The position numbers and the translations under genes are program-made. This document shows positions 1 through 8,147 of a DNA stretch of 21,462 bases, one piece after another. The notes under the pieces were generated by a model. The model made no database searches, had not been told where the DNA came from, and saw only the letters and a program-made list of their open reading frames with translations. Every line of letters starts with the position of its first letter. The first letter of the stretch is position 1. This DNA is from CADDYX01 sp045809925 (GTDB lineage Bacteria; Verrucomicrobiota; Verrucomicrobiia; Chthoniobacterales; UBA10450), in assembly GCA_045809925.1 (NCBI GenBank), contig JBJMWX010000079.1, forward strand, positions 1 to 21,462. The letters are read 5' to 3'.

Positions 1-1620
1 ATACCCCGCCCACTGATCGGCTGGCGCCAGGGGATGCAGCCTGGCGAACTCCGGCCACGAGATGGGGAACATTTCCGCGGTTGCGTTCAGCTTCATCGTG
101 CAGGAGCCGAGCGGGATCATCGAATTCGTGAGCGAGAGGTCGCGCGATTCGAGCCTGCGCAGATACCGCAACATCGCGGTCTCGGTATGATGCGTGTTGA
201 AGACAGGGTGGGTGAGAAAGGAGGAAGTGCGGATTGCCGATTGCGGAATGCGGAATGTCGCAGGGTCCAGCTGGTCATCAGCGAAATCACGGACCGCTGT
301 GCCGCGAAAGACTGACATCAGTAACTCCACGTCGCTGTCGTTCGTTGTTTCATCGAGGGAAACACCGATGGAATGGGTGCCGAGCTGGCGCAGATTGCAG
401 CCCGCGCGTTCGGCACGCTGAAGCAGAGTCGCGGCGTCTGATTCCCCAAGCTCTACCCGGATCGTGTCGAAGAAGCTGTCGTGCGCGATTTCGAATCCGA
501 GCTGTCGCAAACCGGCGGCGATTTTTGAGGCAAAGCCATGGACGCGCTGGGCGATCTCACGAAGGCCACGCGGCCCATGGTAAACGGCGTACATCGACGC
601 CATCACGGCGAGCAGCACCTGGGCTGTGCAGATGTTGCTCGTGGCTTTGTCGCGCCGGATGTGCTGCTCGCGCGTCTGCAGGGCGAGGCGGTAACCGGAT
701 TTGCCGGCAGCATCATGCGAAACGCCGACGAGGCGCCCCGGCAGGTGACGTTTGAATTCGTTTCGCGTCGCCATGTAGGCGGCGTGCGGACCGCCGAAAC
801 CAAGCGGCACCCCAAACCGCTGTGTGTTTCCCACCGCAACGTCTGCGCCGAGTTCCCCCGGCGGCCTGAGCAACGTGAGGGCGAGAATGTCGGCCGCGAC
901 GACGAACAGCGCGCCGGCCGCGTGCACACGTTCGGCGAACGCGCTGTAGTCCTCGATCCTGCCGTCGGTCGCCGGATACTGAACGAGGGCGCCGAAAAAC
1001 GAGCTGTCGATCGTCGCGCCGGAAAACTCGCCGAGCACGACTTCCCAACCGAGGGGCCGGGCGCGCGTCCGAAGCACCTCGATTGTCTGCGGATGGCAGT
1101 TATCGGCGACAAAAAATTTGTTTCTGCCTGACGCGACGGCATGGCAAAGCGCCATCGCCTCGGCGGCGGCAGTGGCTTCGTCGAGCAACGAAGCATTGGC
1201 GATCTCAAGGGCCGCCAGGTCCGTGATCATGGTTTGGAAATTGACCAGCGCCTCGAGGCGACCCTGCGCAATCTCCGCCTGATACGGGGTGTAGGCTGTG
1301 TACCACCCGGGATTTTCGAGCACGTTTCGCTGAATGACGGGCGGCGTGATGCAGTCGGAATAGCCGGTGCCGATGAACGAGCGCAGGACGCGGTTGCGTA
1401 CGGCGATGCTGCGCAGCTCCTCGAGTGCATCGCGCTCCGATTTGGCCGGCGGCAGCTCGAGCGGCCGATCGAGCCGGATGTTCTTCGGAACCGTGGCATC
1501 GATAAGCGAGTCGAGCTGATCGAAGCCGAGCGTCGCGAGCATTTCGCTCTCGGTTTCCGTATTCGTGCCGATGTGGCGGCGAGCGAAAGAAGTGGAAAAA
1601 CCGGTGGCGGACGACTGCAT
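1..1620 (-). CDS. gcvP: Glycine dehydrogenase (glycine cleavage P-protein), N-terminal part, cut by window edge
   Basis: P-protein of the glycine cleavage system, a cytoplasmic PLP enzyme that decarboxylates glycine and passes the aminomethyl group to lipoylated H-protein. The reading frame is open from the ATG at 1620 to base 1, giving 540 codons of a protein usually about 950 residues long. Family signatures are clear: SFIGTGYSD at residues 81-89, ENPGWYTAYTPYQAEIAQGR at about 102-121, and MIPLGSCTMKLNATAEM at 501-517. The PLP-binding lysine lies in the C-terminal half and is outside the window. The start is chosen because the protein opens with the usual FARRHIG segment (residues 12-18). 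No clear Shine-Dalgarno is visible. It lies 50 nt downstream of threonine ammonia-lyase on the same strand, so the two are probably cotranscribed and both belong to threonine/glycine catabolism. Residues 456-464 are encoded by a short repeat unit (listed separately). The identification is essentially certain. Confidence 0.96.
   Translation of the reverse strand, partial: MQSSATGFSTSFARRHIGTNTETESEMLATLGFDQLDSLIDATVPKNIRLDRPLELPPAKSERDALEELRSIAVRNRVLRSFIGTGYSDCITPPVIQRNVLENPGWYTAYTPYQAEIAQGRLEALVNFQTMITDLAALEIANASLLDEATAAAEAMALCHAVASGRNKFFVADNCHPQTIEVLRTRARPLGWEVVLGEFSGATIDSSFFGALVQYPATDGRIEDYSAFAERVHAAGALFVVAADILALTLLRPPGELGADVAVGNTQRFGVPLGFGGPHAAYMATRNEFKRHLPGRLVGVSHDAAGKSGYRLALQTREQHIRRDKATSNICTAQVLLAVMASMYAVYHGPRGLREIAQRVHGFASKIAAGLRQLGFEIAHDSFFDTIRVELGESDAATLLQRAERAGCNLRQLGTHSIGVSLDETTNDSDVELLMSVFRGTAVRDFADDQLDPATFRIPQSAIRTSSFLTHPVFNTHHTETAMLRYLRRLESRDLSLTNSMIPLGSCTMKLNATAEMFPISWPEFARLHPLAPADQWAGY
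229..257. repeat. Short GGATTGC/GGAATGC-type tandem repeat inside gcvP
   Basis: Four imperfect direct units (GCGGATT, GCCGATT, GCGGAAT, GCGGAAT) form a 29-bp run inside the gcvP coding sequence. On the gcvP strand it is read in frame as FRIPQSAIR (residues 456-464), just before the conserved SFLTHPVF segment. From memory, similar heptad runs are dispersed in Verrucomicrobiota and Planctomycetota genomes and surface in proteins as IPQSAIR or NPQSA strings. It extends a variable linker and does not break the frame. Confidence 0.6.
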
Positions 1621-1670
1621 TGGAGAGACTACGAGACGCGGCTGGGCCTTCAAGTCGCAGGCGCTGCGAA

Positions 1671-2882
1671 CTAGCACGCGTCGAACGTCTGCACGCCGTG
1701 AGCCCGCAAGCGTTCGCGCACTTCAGCCAGATGCCGATGGTCGCGTGTTTCGACTGTGCAGAGCACTTCAACTGCCGACACGTCCGAACCGGCGAAGGCG
1801 CGATCGTGCACTATCTGCTTTATGCTCGCGCCGCTGGCGGCGATCTGCCCCGCGAGATCGGCCAGACCGCCTGGCCGGTCGCTGATGATCGCACGAAAAC
1901 GCGACAGCCGCCCGTCCGCCACCAGCCCTCGTTCTATCACCCGGCTGAGAATGTTCGGATCGATATTTCCACCGGAGAAAATGAGCACCACGCTCTTACC
2001 TGCGAGCTCCGGCAGCTGTCCCGACAGGCACGCGGCCAGCGGCACGGCGCCGCCACCTTCGACCACACGTTTTTCCTGCTCGACGATCCGGAGAATTGAA
2101 ATCGCCACTTCATCTTCGCTCACCACGATTGTCCGATCGACCAGCGGCGCAGCAACCCGGAATGCGTTCGTGCCGACCTGCGGAATCGCGAGTCCATCGG
2201 CCAGCGTCGGTTGAATCGCCACCGGGGTCGGATGGCCTGCTGTGAGCGCGGCGGAAAAGCTGGCCACGTGATCGGTTTCAACCGCGAGGATCTTCGTGTC
2301 CGGCCGTAATGTTTTCACCGCCAGCGCAATGCCGGCGAGCAAACCACCCCCGCCGACTGGCACTACCACCGCATCGACATCGGGCACCTGCTCGATGATC
2401 TCGATCCCGATTGTGCCCTGGCCCGTGATAATCGCGGGATCATCGTAACCGTCGATGTAGGCAAGTTCGCGTTCGCGGGCGAGTTCGTGCGCGTGGGCCT
2501 TCGCTTCGCCGAAATCTCTTCCGTGCAAGACGACGTTAGCGCCGAGTTTCTCGCAGTTGTTGATCTTGATCAGCGGCGCGAACCGCGGCATCACGACGGT
2601 CGCGGGGATGCCGAGCAAACTGCCCTGGTAGGCGAGCGCCTGCGCGTGATTTCCGGCCGATGCGGCGATCACGCCCCGCTTCTGCTGATCGGGCGGCAAT
2701 TGCACGAGCGCGTTGCGTGCACCGCGTTCTTTAAAGCTGCCGGTGCGCTGAACATGCTCGAGCTTGCAGAAAATCTGCATCCCGGTGAGCTCGCTCAATG
2801 GAATGGAATGGCGGCAGGGCGACTCCACGACGGCTCCCCGGATGCGCTCTCGCGCCGCTTCGATGGCCGGGAACGTGATCAC
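1671..2882 (-). CDS. Threonine ammonia-lyase (catabolic type, C-terminal ACT-like domain)
   Basis: PLP-dependent threonine dehydratase converting L-threonine to 2-oxobutyrate and ammonia in the cytoplasm. The 403-residue protein has the PLP lysine in GSFKERGA (K51), the ASAGNHAQA substrate loop at about 74-82, and the glycine-rich phosphate-binding loop GGGGLLAG at 177-184. After the catalytic core, an ACT-like segment from about residue 328 (FRAIISDRPGGLADLAGQI) runs to the C-terminus. This length and single ACT match the TdcB/IlvA subgroup of about 400 residues, shorter than the roughly 510-residue biosynthetic IlvA with two ACT-like repeats. The start ATG at 2882 precedes the usual N-terminal helix and lies about 100 nt after the histidine kinase stop. 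gcvP follows 50 nt downstream. Whether it serves isoleucine synthesis or threonine catabolism cannot be told from the sequence, so no symbol is given. Confidence 0.93.
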   Translation of the reverse strand: MITFPAIEAARERIRGAVVESPCRHSIPLSELTGMQIFCKLEHVQRTGSFKERGARNALVQLPPDQQKRGVIAASAGNHAQALAYQGSLLGIPATVVMPRFAPLIKINNCEKLGANVVLHGRDFGEAKAHAHELARERELAYIDGYDDPAIITGQGTIGIEIIEQVPDVDAVVVPVGGGGLLAGIALAVKTLRPDTKILAVETDHVASFSAALTAGHPTPVAIQPTLADGLAIPQVGTNAFRVAAPLVDRTIVVSEDEVAISILRIVEQEKRVVEGGGAVPLAACLSGQLPELAGKSVVLIFSGGNIDPNILSRVIERGLVADGRLSRFRAIISDRPGGLADLAGQIAASGASIKQIVHDRAFAGSDVSAVEVLCTVETRDHRHLAEVRERLRAHGVQTFDAC

Positions 2883-2959
2883 GCCATTCCATATATCGCA
2901 CGTGCGTGCGCAGCAACGGGTCGACCGAGCGCTTCAGGCTCGATGATCGTGCGGCGAAA

Positions 2960-2974
2960 GGCGCGCTGCGCGCC
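2960..2974 (-). terminator. Weak hairpin after the histidine kinase gene
   Basis: A perfect 6-bp stem (GGCGCG/CGCGCC) with a 3-nt loop lies 6 nt beyond the kinase stop codon. On the minus strand it is followed by only TTTC, so the U-tract is minimal. It could act as a weak intrinsic terminator or just reflect GC-rich chance pairing in the 97-bp gap before the threonine ammonia-lyase gene. Confidence 0.25.
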
Positions 2975-2980
2975 GCGACC

Positions 2981-4681
2981 TCAGCTATCGAGCGCCTGCC
3001 GCACTTTGCTCGCGAGCTGTTCGGGATCGAACGGCTTGGGCAGGAAATACATCGCGTGGTCGCAGTGCTGGGCGAACCGAAGCGATTCATCGAGATAGCC
3101 GGAAACGAAAATGACTTTTGTGTCCGGACTGGTTTTGCCGAGCCAGGCGGCGAAGTCACGGCCGCTCATCTGCGGCATCATGATATCGGTCAGCAGCAAG
3201 TGAACCTGCTGCCGCGTGCGGTCGGTCATGAGCCGCTGCGCATCGTCGCCATTCGCGGCTTCGATCACATCGTAGCCGAGCGATCTGAGCACCCGCACCG
3301 AAAGATGCCGGACGCTGACATCGTCTTCCAGCACGAGGATTGTTTCGTCGCCGCCGGCAACCGTCTTGCCCGCAGCTTTCTTGTATCCAGTGGCGGGCGC
3401 CGACACGCGCGGCAGATAAACGGACACCGTGGTGCCACGGCCTCCCTCGCTCGCAACGTAAATGTGGCCGCCACTTTGCCGGACGATGCCGAAGCTTGTC
3501 GCCAAACCGAGACCGCTGCCGCTCCCGCCGTCCTTCGTGCTGAAGAACGGTTCGAACAAATGTTCCTGCGCTTCCTCGCTCAGGCCTCCGCCAGTGTCCG
3601 CTACGCTGATGAGAACGTAATCGCCGGGCGGGAGCAAATCGCAGCCGTTAGCCGGCATTGTTGCCTCGGTGACGTTCTCAACCGCTGTTCGCAGGACCAG
3701 GTCGCCGCCACGAGGCATGGCATCGCGCGCGTTAACGGCCAGGTTCAGTACGACCTGCGTGAGCTCAGTGGGGTCGACCTGGATGTGTGCGCCTTGCTTT
3801 TCCTCGTGCAGATCACAGGTCACCCGGATGTTTTCGCCGAGCAGGCGAAGGAGCGAGCGCTCAAGGTTAGTGATGAGAGAGTTTACCTCGACGGTTCGCG
3901 GAGTGAGCGGATGTTTTCGGCTGAAGGCGAGCAATTGCGCCGTCAGGGACGAGGCGCGTGCGGCGGCGCTGCGAATTTCGGTGATGTGCGAGGCGAGAGT
4001 GCCTTTCGTTTTCGGGTCCCCGAGGAGTAGGTCGCTATAGCCGAGGATCGTTGTCAGAAAATTATTGAAGTCATGGGCGATGCCGCCGGCGAGCTGGCCG
4101 AACGCTTCCATTTTTTGGGCCCGTGACACCTGGTCATGCAGATGCTTGCGTTCCGTGATGTCCATGAGGGAACCAACGAAACGCCGAGCGTGGCCTTTGG
4201 CGTCCCGAACGATCGCCGCCCGCTCGAGCAGATCGGCATAGCTGCCGTCGGCTCGCTCAAAACGATACTCACCGCTCCACGTTTCGCCGTTCCCGACCAG
4301 CGCATCGCGAATGCTCGCCGCTGTGCGCGCGCGATCCTCGGGGTGAATGCGATGTTGCCAGAAGCCGATCCTCGTAGTCGCCGGCGACTCGGTGTAGCCG
4401 AGAAGCAGGTTGAGACCTTCCGGCCAGGCAAGCTCTCCGGTGGTGATGTCCCAGACGCGAACTGCGTCATTTGTGGCCCGGGCGAGCAGCGCGCTACGTT
4501 CTTCCAGTTGAATCGGACGCCGCGTTGCAGCCGGCTCAGGAGCGGCGTGATGGGTGAGTGGGTTGGAGTCGGCGATCTGCTTCGCGTTAGCAGCTACTGG
4601 ATGTCCCTGAATGTCGGTGGTAAGTCGCATCGCCAGGGACCCGTTTCCCTTCTTCCCTAAATAGCTACTTCTGTGCCCCAT
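2981..4681 (-). CDS. Hybrid PAS sensor histidine kinase with C-terminal receiver domain
   Basis: A soluble two-component hybrid kinase of 566 residues with no membrane segment visible. Domain order: a PAS/PAC sensor at about 62-180 (FVGSLMDITERK at its end); a dimerisation/phosphoacceptor region with the H-box GGIAHDFNNFLTTILGYSDL (His203); a GHKL ATPase with N-box VVLNLAVNARDAM, DTGGGL (G1), FFSTKDGGSGSGLGLA (G2) and a closing GTTVSVYLP; then a receiver domain at about 445-562 with phosphoacceptor Asp499 (LLTDIMMPQMSG) and conserved Lys549 (LPKPF). His203 and Asp499 imply internal phosphotransfer. No output domain or neighbouring response regulator is visible, so the partner is unknown. ATG at 4681 gives the longest form. 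ATG at 4630 (residue 18) is an alternative with a purine-rich stretch upstream and would lose no domain. Divergent from the SDR gene. Confidence 0.93.
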   Translation of the reverse strand: MGHRSSYLGKKGNGSLAMRLTTDIQGHPVAANAKQIADSNPLTHHAAPEPAATRRPIQLEERSALLARATNDAVRVWDITTGELAWPEGLNLLLGYTESPATTRIGFWQHRIHPEDRARTAASIRDALVGNGETWSGEYRFERADGSYADLLERAAIVRDAKGHARRFVGSLMDITERKHLHDQVSRAQKMEAFGQLAGGIAHDFNNFLTTILGYSDLLLGDPKTKGTLASHITEIRSAAARASSLTAQLLAFSRKHPLTPRTVEVNSLITNLERSLLRLLGENIRVTCDLHEEKQGAHIQVDPTELTQVVLNLAVNARDAMPRGGDLVLRTAVENVTEATMPANGCDLLPPGDYVLISVADTGGGLSEEAQEHLFEPFFSTKDGGSGSGLGLATSFGIVRQSGGHIYVASEGGRGTTVSVYLPRVSAPATGYKKAAGKTVAGGDETILVLEDDVSVRHLSVRVLRSLGYDVIEAANGDDAQRLMTDRTRQQVHLLLTDIMMPQMSGRDFAAWLGKTSPDTKVIFVSGYLDESLRFAQHCDHAMYFLPKPFDPEQLASKVRQALDS

Positions 4682-4730
4682 CGGTTTGACTCTGGCTGCT
4701 TCAGGCGATCACAATTATTCTGGCCTCGCC

Positions 4731-5558
4731 ATGAGCAGCGTCTCGCAAATCGATCCGTCAAAACCTTTGAAAAACCAGAAAGCGCTCGTCACTGGGGCCA
4801 ATTCCGGGATCGGCGAAGCGTGTGCGATCGCGCTGGGGGCGGCCGGCGCTTCGGTCTGTGTCAATTACCACTCCAGCCCGGACGAGGCCAAGCGCGTCAT
4901 CCAAGTGATCAAGCACGCTGGCAGCGACGCGATCGCCATCCAGGCGGATGTCAGCCGCGAAGACGAGGTGGAGGCGATGTTCGGCCGCGCAATCGAGCAC
5001 TTCGGCACACTGGATATTTTGATCAACAACGCCGGGCTCCAGCAGGACGCGCCATTTCACGAAATGACCTTCAAACAATGGAACACCGTCATCAGCGTGA
5101 ATCTCACCGGCCAGTTTCTCTGCGCGCGTGCAGCCGTCCGTGAATTTTTGCGGCGCGGCGTGGTGCCGGAAGTCTCGCGCGCGGCGGGCAAGATCATCTG
5201 CATGAGCTCGGTGCACGAGGTAATTCCGTGGGCCGGACATGTGAACTACGCCGCGTCGAAAGGCGGGATCATGCAACTGATGAAATCGCTCGCACAGGAA
5301 GTGGCGCCGAAGAAGATCCGCGTGAACAGCATTGCGCCGGGAGCGATTCGCACACCCATCAACCGGGCCGCGTGGGAGACACCGGCAGCGCTCCGCGATC
5401 TGCTGGAGCTCATTCCTGACCAGCGCATTGGGGAGCCGGAAGATGTGGCGCGCGCAGCAGTCTGGCTCGCCTCCGATGCCTCCGATTATGTCACCGGCAC
5501 GACGTTGTTCGTCGACGGCGGAATGACGCTTTATCCCGGCTTCGCGACTGGCGGTTAG
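4731..5558 (+). CDS. SDR-family glucose 1-dehydrogenase
   Basis: Short-chain dehydrogenase of 275 residues, probably oxidising glucose (or a related sugar) with NAD(P)+ in the cytoplasm. It has the cofactor motif TGANSGIG (21-28), NNAG (99-102), and the catalytic set Asn124, Ser160, Tyr173, Lys177 in MSSVHEVIP...YAASKGG. The strings MSSVHE-IPW, PGAI-TPIN, and the C-terminal DGGMTLYPGF are hallmarks of Bacillus-type glucose 1-dehydrogenases, which makes this more specific than a generic SDR call. The ATG at 4731 is preferred; an in-frame TTG at 4686 would add 15 residues that do not resemble the family. Its stop codon overlaps, tail to tail, that of the TPR gene on the other strand (shared bases 5555-5558), so no space remains for a terminator. 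The true substrate remains an inference. Confidence 0.87.
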   Translation: MSSVSQIDPSKPLKNQKALVTGANSGIGEACAIALGAAGASVCVNYHSSPDEAKRVIQVIKHAGSDAIAIQADVSREDEVEAMFGRAIEHFGTLDILINNAGLQQDAPFHEMTFKQWNTVISVNLTGQFLCARAAVREFLRRGVVPEVSRAAGKIICMSSVHEVIPWAGHVNYAASKGGIMQLMKSLAQEVAPKKIRVNSIAPGAIRTPINRAAWETPAALRDLLELIPDQRIGEPEDVARAAVWLASDASDYVTGTTLFVDGGMTLYPGFATGG

Positions 5559-7291
5559 GAACGCGTGTTCAGCTTTCGCGCCGCGTCGGTGAGCAATTGC
5601 TGCTCTTCCGGCAGGAGCGAAGCTTGACGTGCAGCGGGGAGAAAGGAGAGAGCACGCTCGGTATTCCCGTTCTCCGCCAGCATCATGACGTAATAGACGG
5701 CAAGTGCCGGCTGGCGAAGCTGAGCTTCCCGTAATCGCTCAAGAACGCGCAATGCGTCGGCTGTTTTCCCCTGGAGGTGTAGTGAGAATGCGTAGGTTGC
5801 GGCGAAAACCGCATTGTCAGGATGTTCGTCGTGCAATTTTGCGGCCAGCCGATGTGAGGCCGAGTCGGCGTTCAAGAGCAGACCGAGGCTGGCACAGTTG
5901 TTCTCGGCGACGAGGTCTTCCGGATTGAGCTCGAAGGCACGCTTCGCGACGCGCAGAAGACCGCGACTGTCATGCGCGATTTTGTAAAGGCGCTGCAGTG
6001 CGCCCAGCGCTTCCTTGGTCTTCGCGTTGCCGTTCGCGATCGTCCACCATGCGTCCGCTGCCTGGGCGCGATAACCCCAGCCGTCGGCGAGCGTTGCCAT
6101 GGTTGCGAGCTGATCGACATGTCCGCGCGCGGCGTTCAAAGCGGCCCGCCACTTCGCGCCCGCTTCGGCGGAGGACTCGGCGCCGCTCTTGGCGTGTCGC
6201 AGCGCGTGGCTTTCAATTGCCAGCCGGACCGGCTCCTCTTTGCCCCAGCTCGTGTTTTGCACGAAATCGAGCAGCCCCTGCCAGTCGCTCATGCAGCTGA
6301 GTGACTCAGCAATCGCGAGCGGCACTGGCTGCGCTTCGCGAACTTTTGTGTCCAGCGAATTACTCCACGCGAATGCTTCGCGGGCCAGCTCGTGGCGGTT
6401 CATCCACGCGATCAAGTCGACCGCGTGGGCTGAGTTTCCTTTGGCCCGCTGCTGGCACTCAGCCATCGCAGCCTCGGCACCATCGGTACTTTGCGTCGCT
6501 TCCAGTCGGAGAAGAAAATCGGCAAACGAGGCTGAGGGCTCCTGCACGAGAGCTGCGCTCCAGCGATCTTCATTTAGCTGGTCGCGATGCGCGACGGCGT
6601 CGGCGGCGAGCGAGCGCAGCGCAGCCGTGCGCACGGCTTTCTGCTCGGTCAAACGCGTCAGAGCTTCGCGCGCACTTTCGGCCGCACCCGCTCTGGAAGA
6701 GGCAAGGCGAATCGTCGCGAGGTTTAGCGCGATTTGGTCGTTCCCGCGGTCTTGCTCAAGCGCGGCAGCAAAATGTTCTTCAGCCGCCTCGAGCTTGTGT
6801 TGGCCCAGAGCAATCGCGCCGGCGAGTTGATGGATGCGCGCAGTGTCGCGCAGTTTAGATTCAACGCAGTCGAGCGATCGGGCCGCGAGCTCGACTTGAC
6901 CGAAGCGTAGCGCGGTGGTCGCGAGGGCGACATGATTTTCGGAGTTCTTCGGCTCAAGCGCAGCTACGGCCTTGCGCCACTCGATCGCTTCGGGCCGCCC
7001 GCTTTGATCCGCCAACTCGGCTATGACGCGCGTCGCGGTGAGATTGCTTCTATCGATCTGCAACAGATGCCGCGCTGCGAGCACGGCGCTTTGCATATCC
7101 CCACGCGCGGCAAAATCGTGAGCCTGCGATTCGAGATGTTTGTTACGCCAGATACCATAGCCGGCATAGGCGCCGCAGGCGACGAGGCAAATCCCGACGA
7201 TGGCGACACACCAGCGCGCCGCCCGGAGGAGAAACTCCCGGCGCGCGATCGAGCGGACATGCCCGCACTCTCTATTTTCTGAATCGAACAT
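5555..7291 (-). CDS. Membrane-anchored TPR protein in the VPE-N operon
   Basis: A 578-residue protein with a short basic N-terminus, one transmembrane segment at about residues 27-46 (WCVAIVGICLVACGAYAGYG) and a long alpha-helical region of tetratricopeptide-like repeats. Recognisable units include residues around 58-78 (AARGDMQSAVLAARHLLQID), 117-135 (ALRFGQVELAARSL) and 155-180 (AGAIALGQHKLEAAEEHFAAAL). The topology suggests a single inner-membrane anchor with the TPR part outside the cytoplasm, acting as a scaffold; this is inference. The ATG at 7291 lies inside the last codons of the upstream sorting-signal gene (20-nt overlap), so translation is probably coupled and the gene is the third in that operon. 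TPR proteins are frequent companions of PEP-CTERM/exosortase systems, but I cannot assign it to a named family. Confidence 0.85.
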   Translation of the reverse strand: MFDSENRECGHVRSIARREFLLRAARWCVAIVGICLVACGAYAGYGIWRNKHLESQAHDFAARGDMQSAVLAARHLLQIDRSNLTATRVIAELADQSGRPEAIEWRKAVAALEPKNSENHVALATTALRFGQVELAARSLDCVESKLRDTARIHQLAGAIALGQHKLEAAEEHFAAALEQDRGNDQIALNLATIRLASSRAGAAESAREALTRLTEQKAVRTAALRSLAADAVAHRDQLNEDRWSAALVQEPSASFADFLLRLEATQSTDGAEAAMAECQQRAKGNSAHAVDLIAWMNRHELAREAFAWSNSLDTKVREAQPVPLAIAESLSCMSDWQGLLDFVQNTSWGKEEPVRLAIESHALRHAKSGAESSAEAGAKWRAALNAARGHVDQLATMATLADGWGYRAQAADAWWTIANGNAKTKEALGALQRLYKIAHDSRGLLRVAKRAFELNPEDLVAENNCASLGLLLNADSASHRLAAKLHDEHPDNAVFAATYAFSLHLQGKTADALRVLERLREAQLRQPALAVYYVMMLAENGNTERALSFLPAARQASLLPEEQQLLTDAARKLNTRS

Positions 7292-8090
7292 TGTGACGGT
7301 GGATCAAATACCCTGCAGCCAGACACGAGAGTGCTGCGACCCAGGCGGGGTTCAGCTCGGGCACGGGCGTGAAACTGATGTTGTCGATGCCGATGTGCTG
7401 CGCCGTCGGGTCGCTTGGAGCGCTCGCTCCGCTCCCGTAAACAAAACTGAACGATGTTATCGCCGTGCTGCCGAAGCTGATGGTCACGTTGGCATTGCCT
7501 GAGCCGGGGCCGGTATCGACCGTCGTCGCAATTCCATCAACAACCTGAGTCAAGCCAGTGCCACTCTTTTGATTGTCCGGGCTCGCTGTAATCGTGGCCG
7601 CCACCTGGCTGCCATCGGGCGCGATACCGATCACTGAGCGGATCTCGTCCGTAAATTTCGCGCCGCTCGCGCCGTTCACGTTGGCGTAATCGACATCGAA
7701 GATCGAGAACGAGACGTTGTTCACCCCCTCGGTATACTGCGCGGAGAAGTTCACTGTGACAGTGACCGATTGTGTATTGCTCGAAAGATCGCAGAGCAGC
7801 GTGAGCGTCTTCTCCGGCGACGGAAGCCCGCCCTGTAAGTTCGTGGTGATGGCCGGCGTTTGCTGAAATGTGCTCTCCGCGCCGAGTTGTGCGGTGTCGC
7901 CGCTCACGGTCACCGTGACGTCGTTACCCGTTGTAGCAGGGTCGACGTCGAATGAATTCGAGAGGCTGCCGTTCGCCCAGGGCGCCGTATTCCAATCGAG
8001 GGTGAGGGCGTGGGCCGACGCGCAGCCAACCACGAGCAACAAAAGGCCAAAAAGGGCAGAGTTTGAGCGCGGTGTGGGCAGCACAGGCAT
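7272..8090 (-). CDS. Exported exosortase substrate with VPELN C-terminal sorting signal
   Basis: A 272-residue secreted protein. N-terminal signal peptide (residues 1-28, hydrophobic FGLLLLVVGCASAHA, cleavage likely after AHA). The mature part is beta-rich, low in charge and full of Thr, Ser, Val and Asp. The C-terminus carries FTPVPELNPAW followed by a hydrophobic helix and a basic tail (HRHNVRFRK), the tripartite layout of PEP-CTERM-type sorting signals cut by exosortase. Paralogous to the protein encoded at 8148-8933: both begin LDWNTA-W and contain SNSFD[V/I]DPA and GNDVT. The function of the domain is unknown; a coat or matrix role is plausible. It lies 57 nt downstream of its paralogue and overlaps the TPR gene start by 20 nt. 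ATG at 8090 is the only start giving the signal peptide. Confidence 0.88.
   Translation of the reverse strand: MPVLPTPRSNSALFGLLLLVVGCASAHALTLDWNTAPWANGSLSNSFDVDPATTGNDVTVTVSGDTAQLGAESTFQQTPAITTNLQGGLPSPEKTLTLLCDLSSNTQSVTVTVNFSAQYTEGVNNVSFSIFDVDYANVNGASGAKFTDEIRSVIGIAPDGSQVAATITASPDNQKSGTGLTQVVDGIATTVDTGPGSGNANVTISFGSTAITSFSFVYGSGASAPSDPTAQHIGIDNISFTPVPELNPAWVAALSCLAAGYLIHRHNVRFRK
7275..7373 (-). other. VPELN exosortase sorting signal (residues 240-272)
   Basis: C-terminal FTPVPELNP motif, a hydrophobic helix and a basic tail ending RFRK. A cysteine (LSC) lies 11 residues after the Glu of VPE, the same place as in the other two sorting signals of the window. Confidence 0.8.
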
Positions 8091-8147
8091 GCGCTAAAGC
8101 ACCCGCCATGCCTTCTTCTGCCGGAGACGTGAGGGAAACTGCGTCTT

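Noticed and set aside
538..1131. A 197-codon plus-strand open frame opposite gcvP.
   Set aside because: The minus strand encodes an unmistakable GcvP throughout this stretch; the plus-strand translation is low-complexity and Arg/Ala-rich.
2906..4030. A 374-codon plus-strand open frame opposite the histidine kinase.
   Set aside because: It lies entirely over the kinase and threonine ammonia-lyase genes, whose motifs are complete on the minus strand; the translation resembles no protein family.
4686..4730. Upstream TTG start extending the glucose dehydrogenase by 15 residues.
   Set aside because: The extra residues do not match the family N-terminus, and ATG at 4731 gives the expected length.
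8091..8110. TGGCGGG...TTAGC resembling a -24/-12 promoter before the gene at 7272-8090.
   Set aside because: The spacing is GG-N11-GC, not the required N10, and it would overlap the start codon. The gene is more simply read from the upstream operon promoter.
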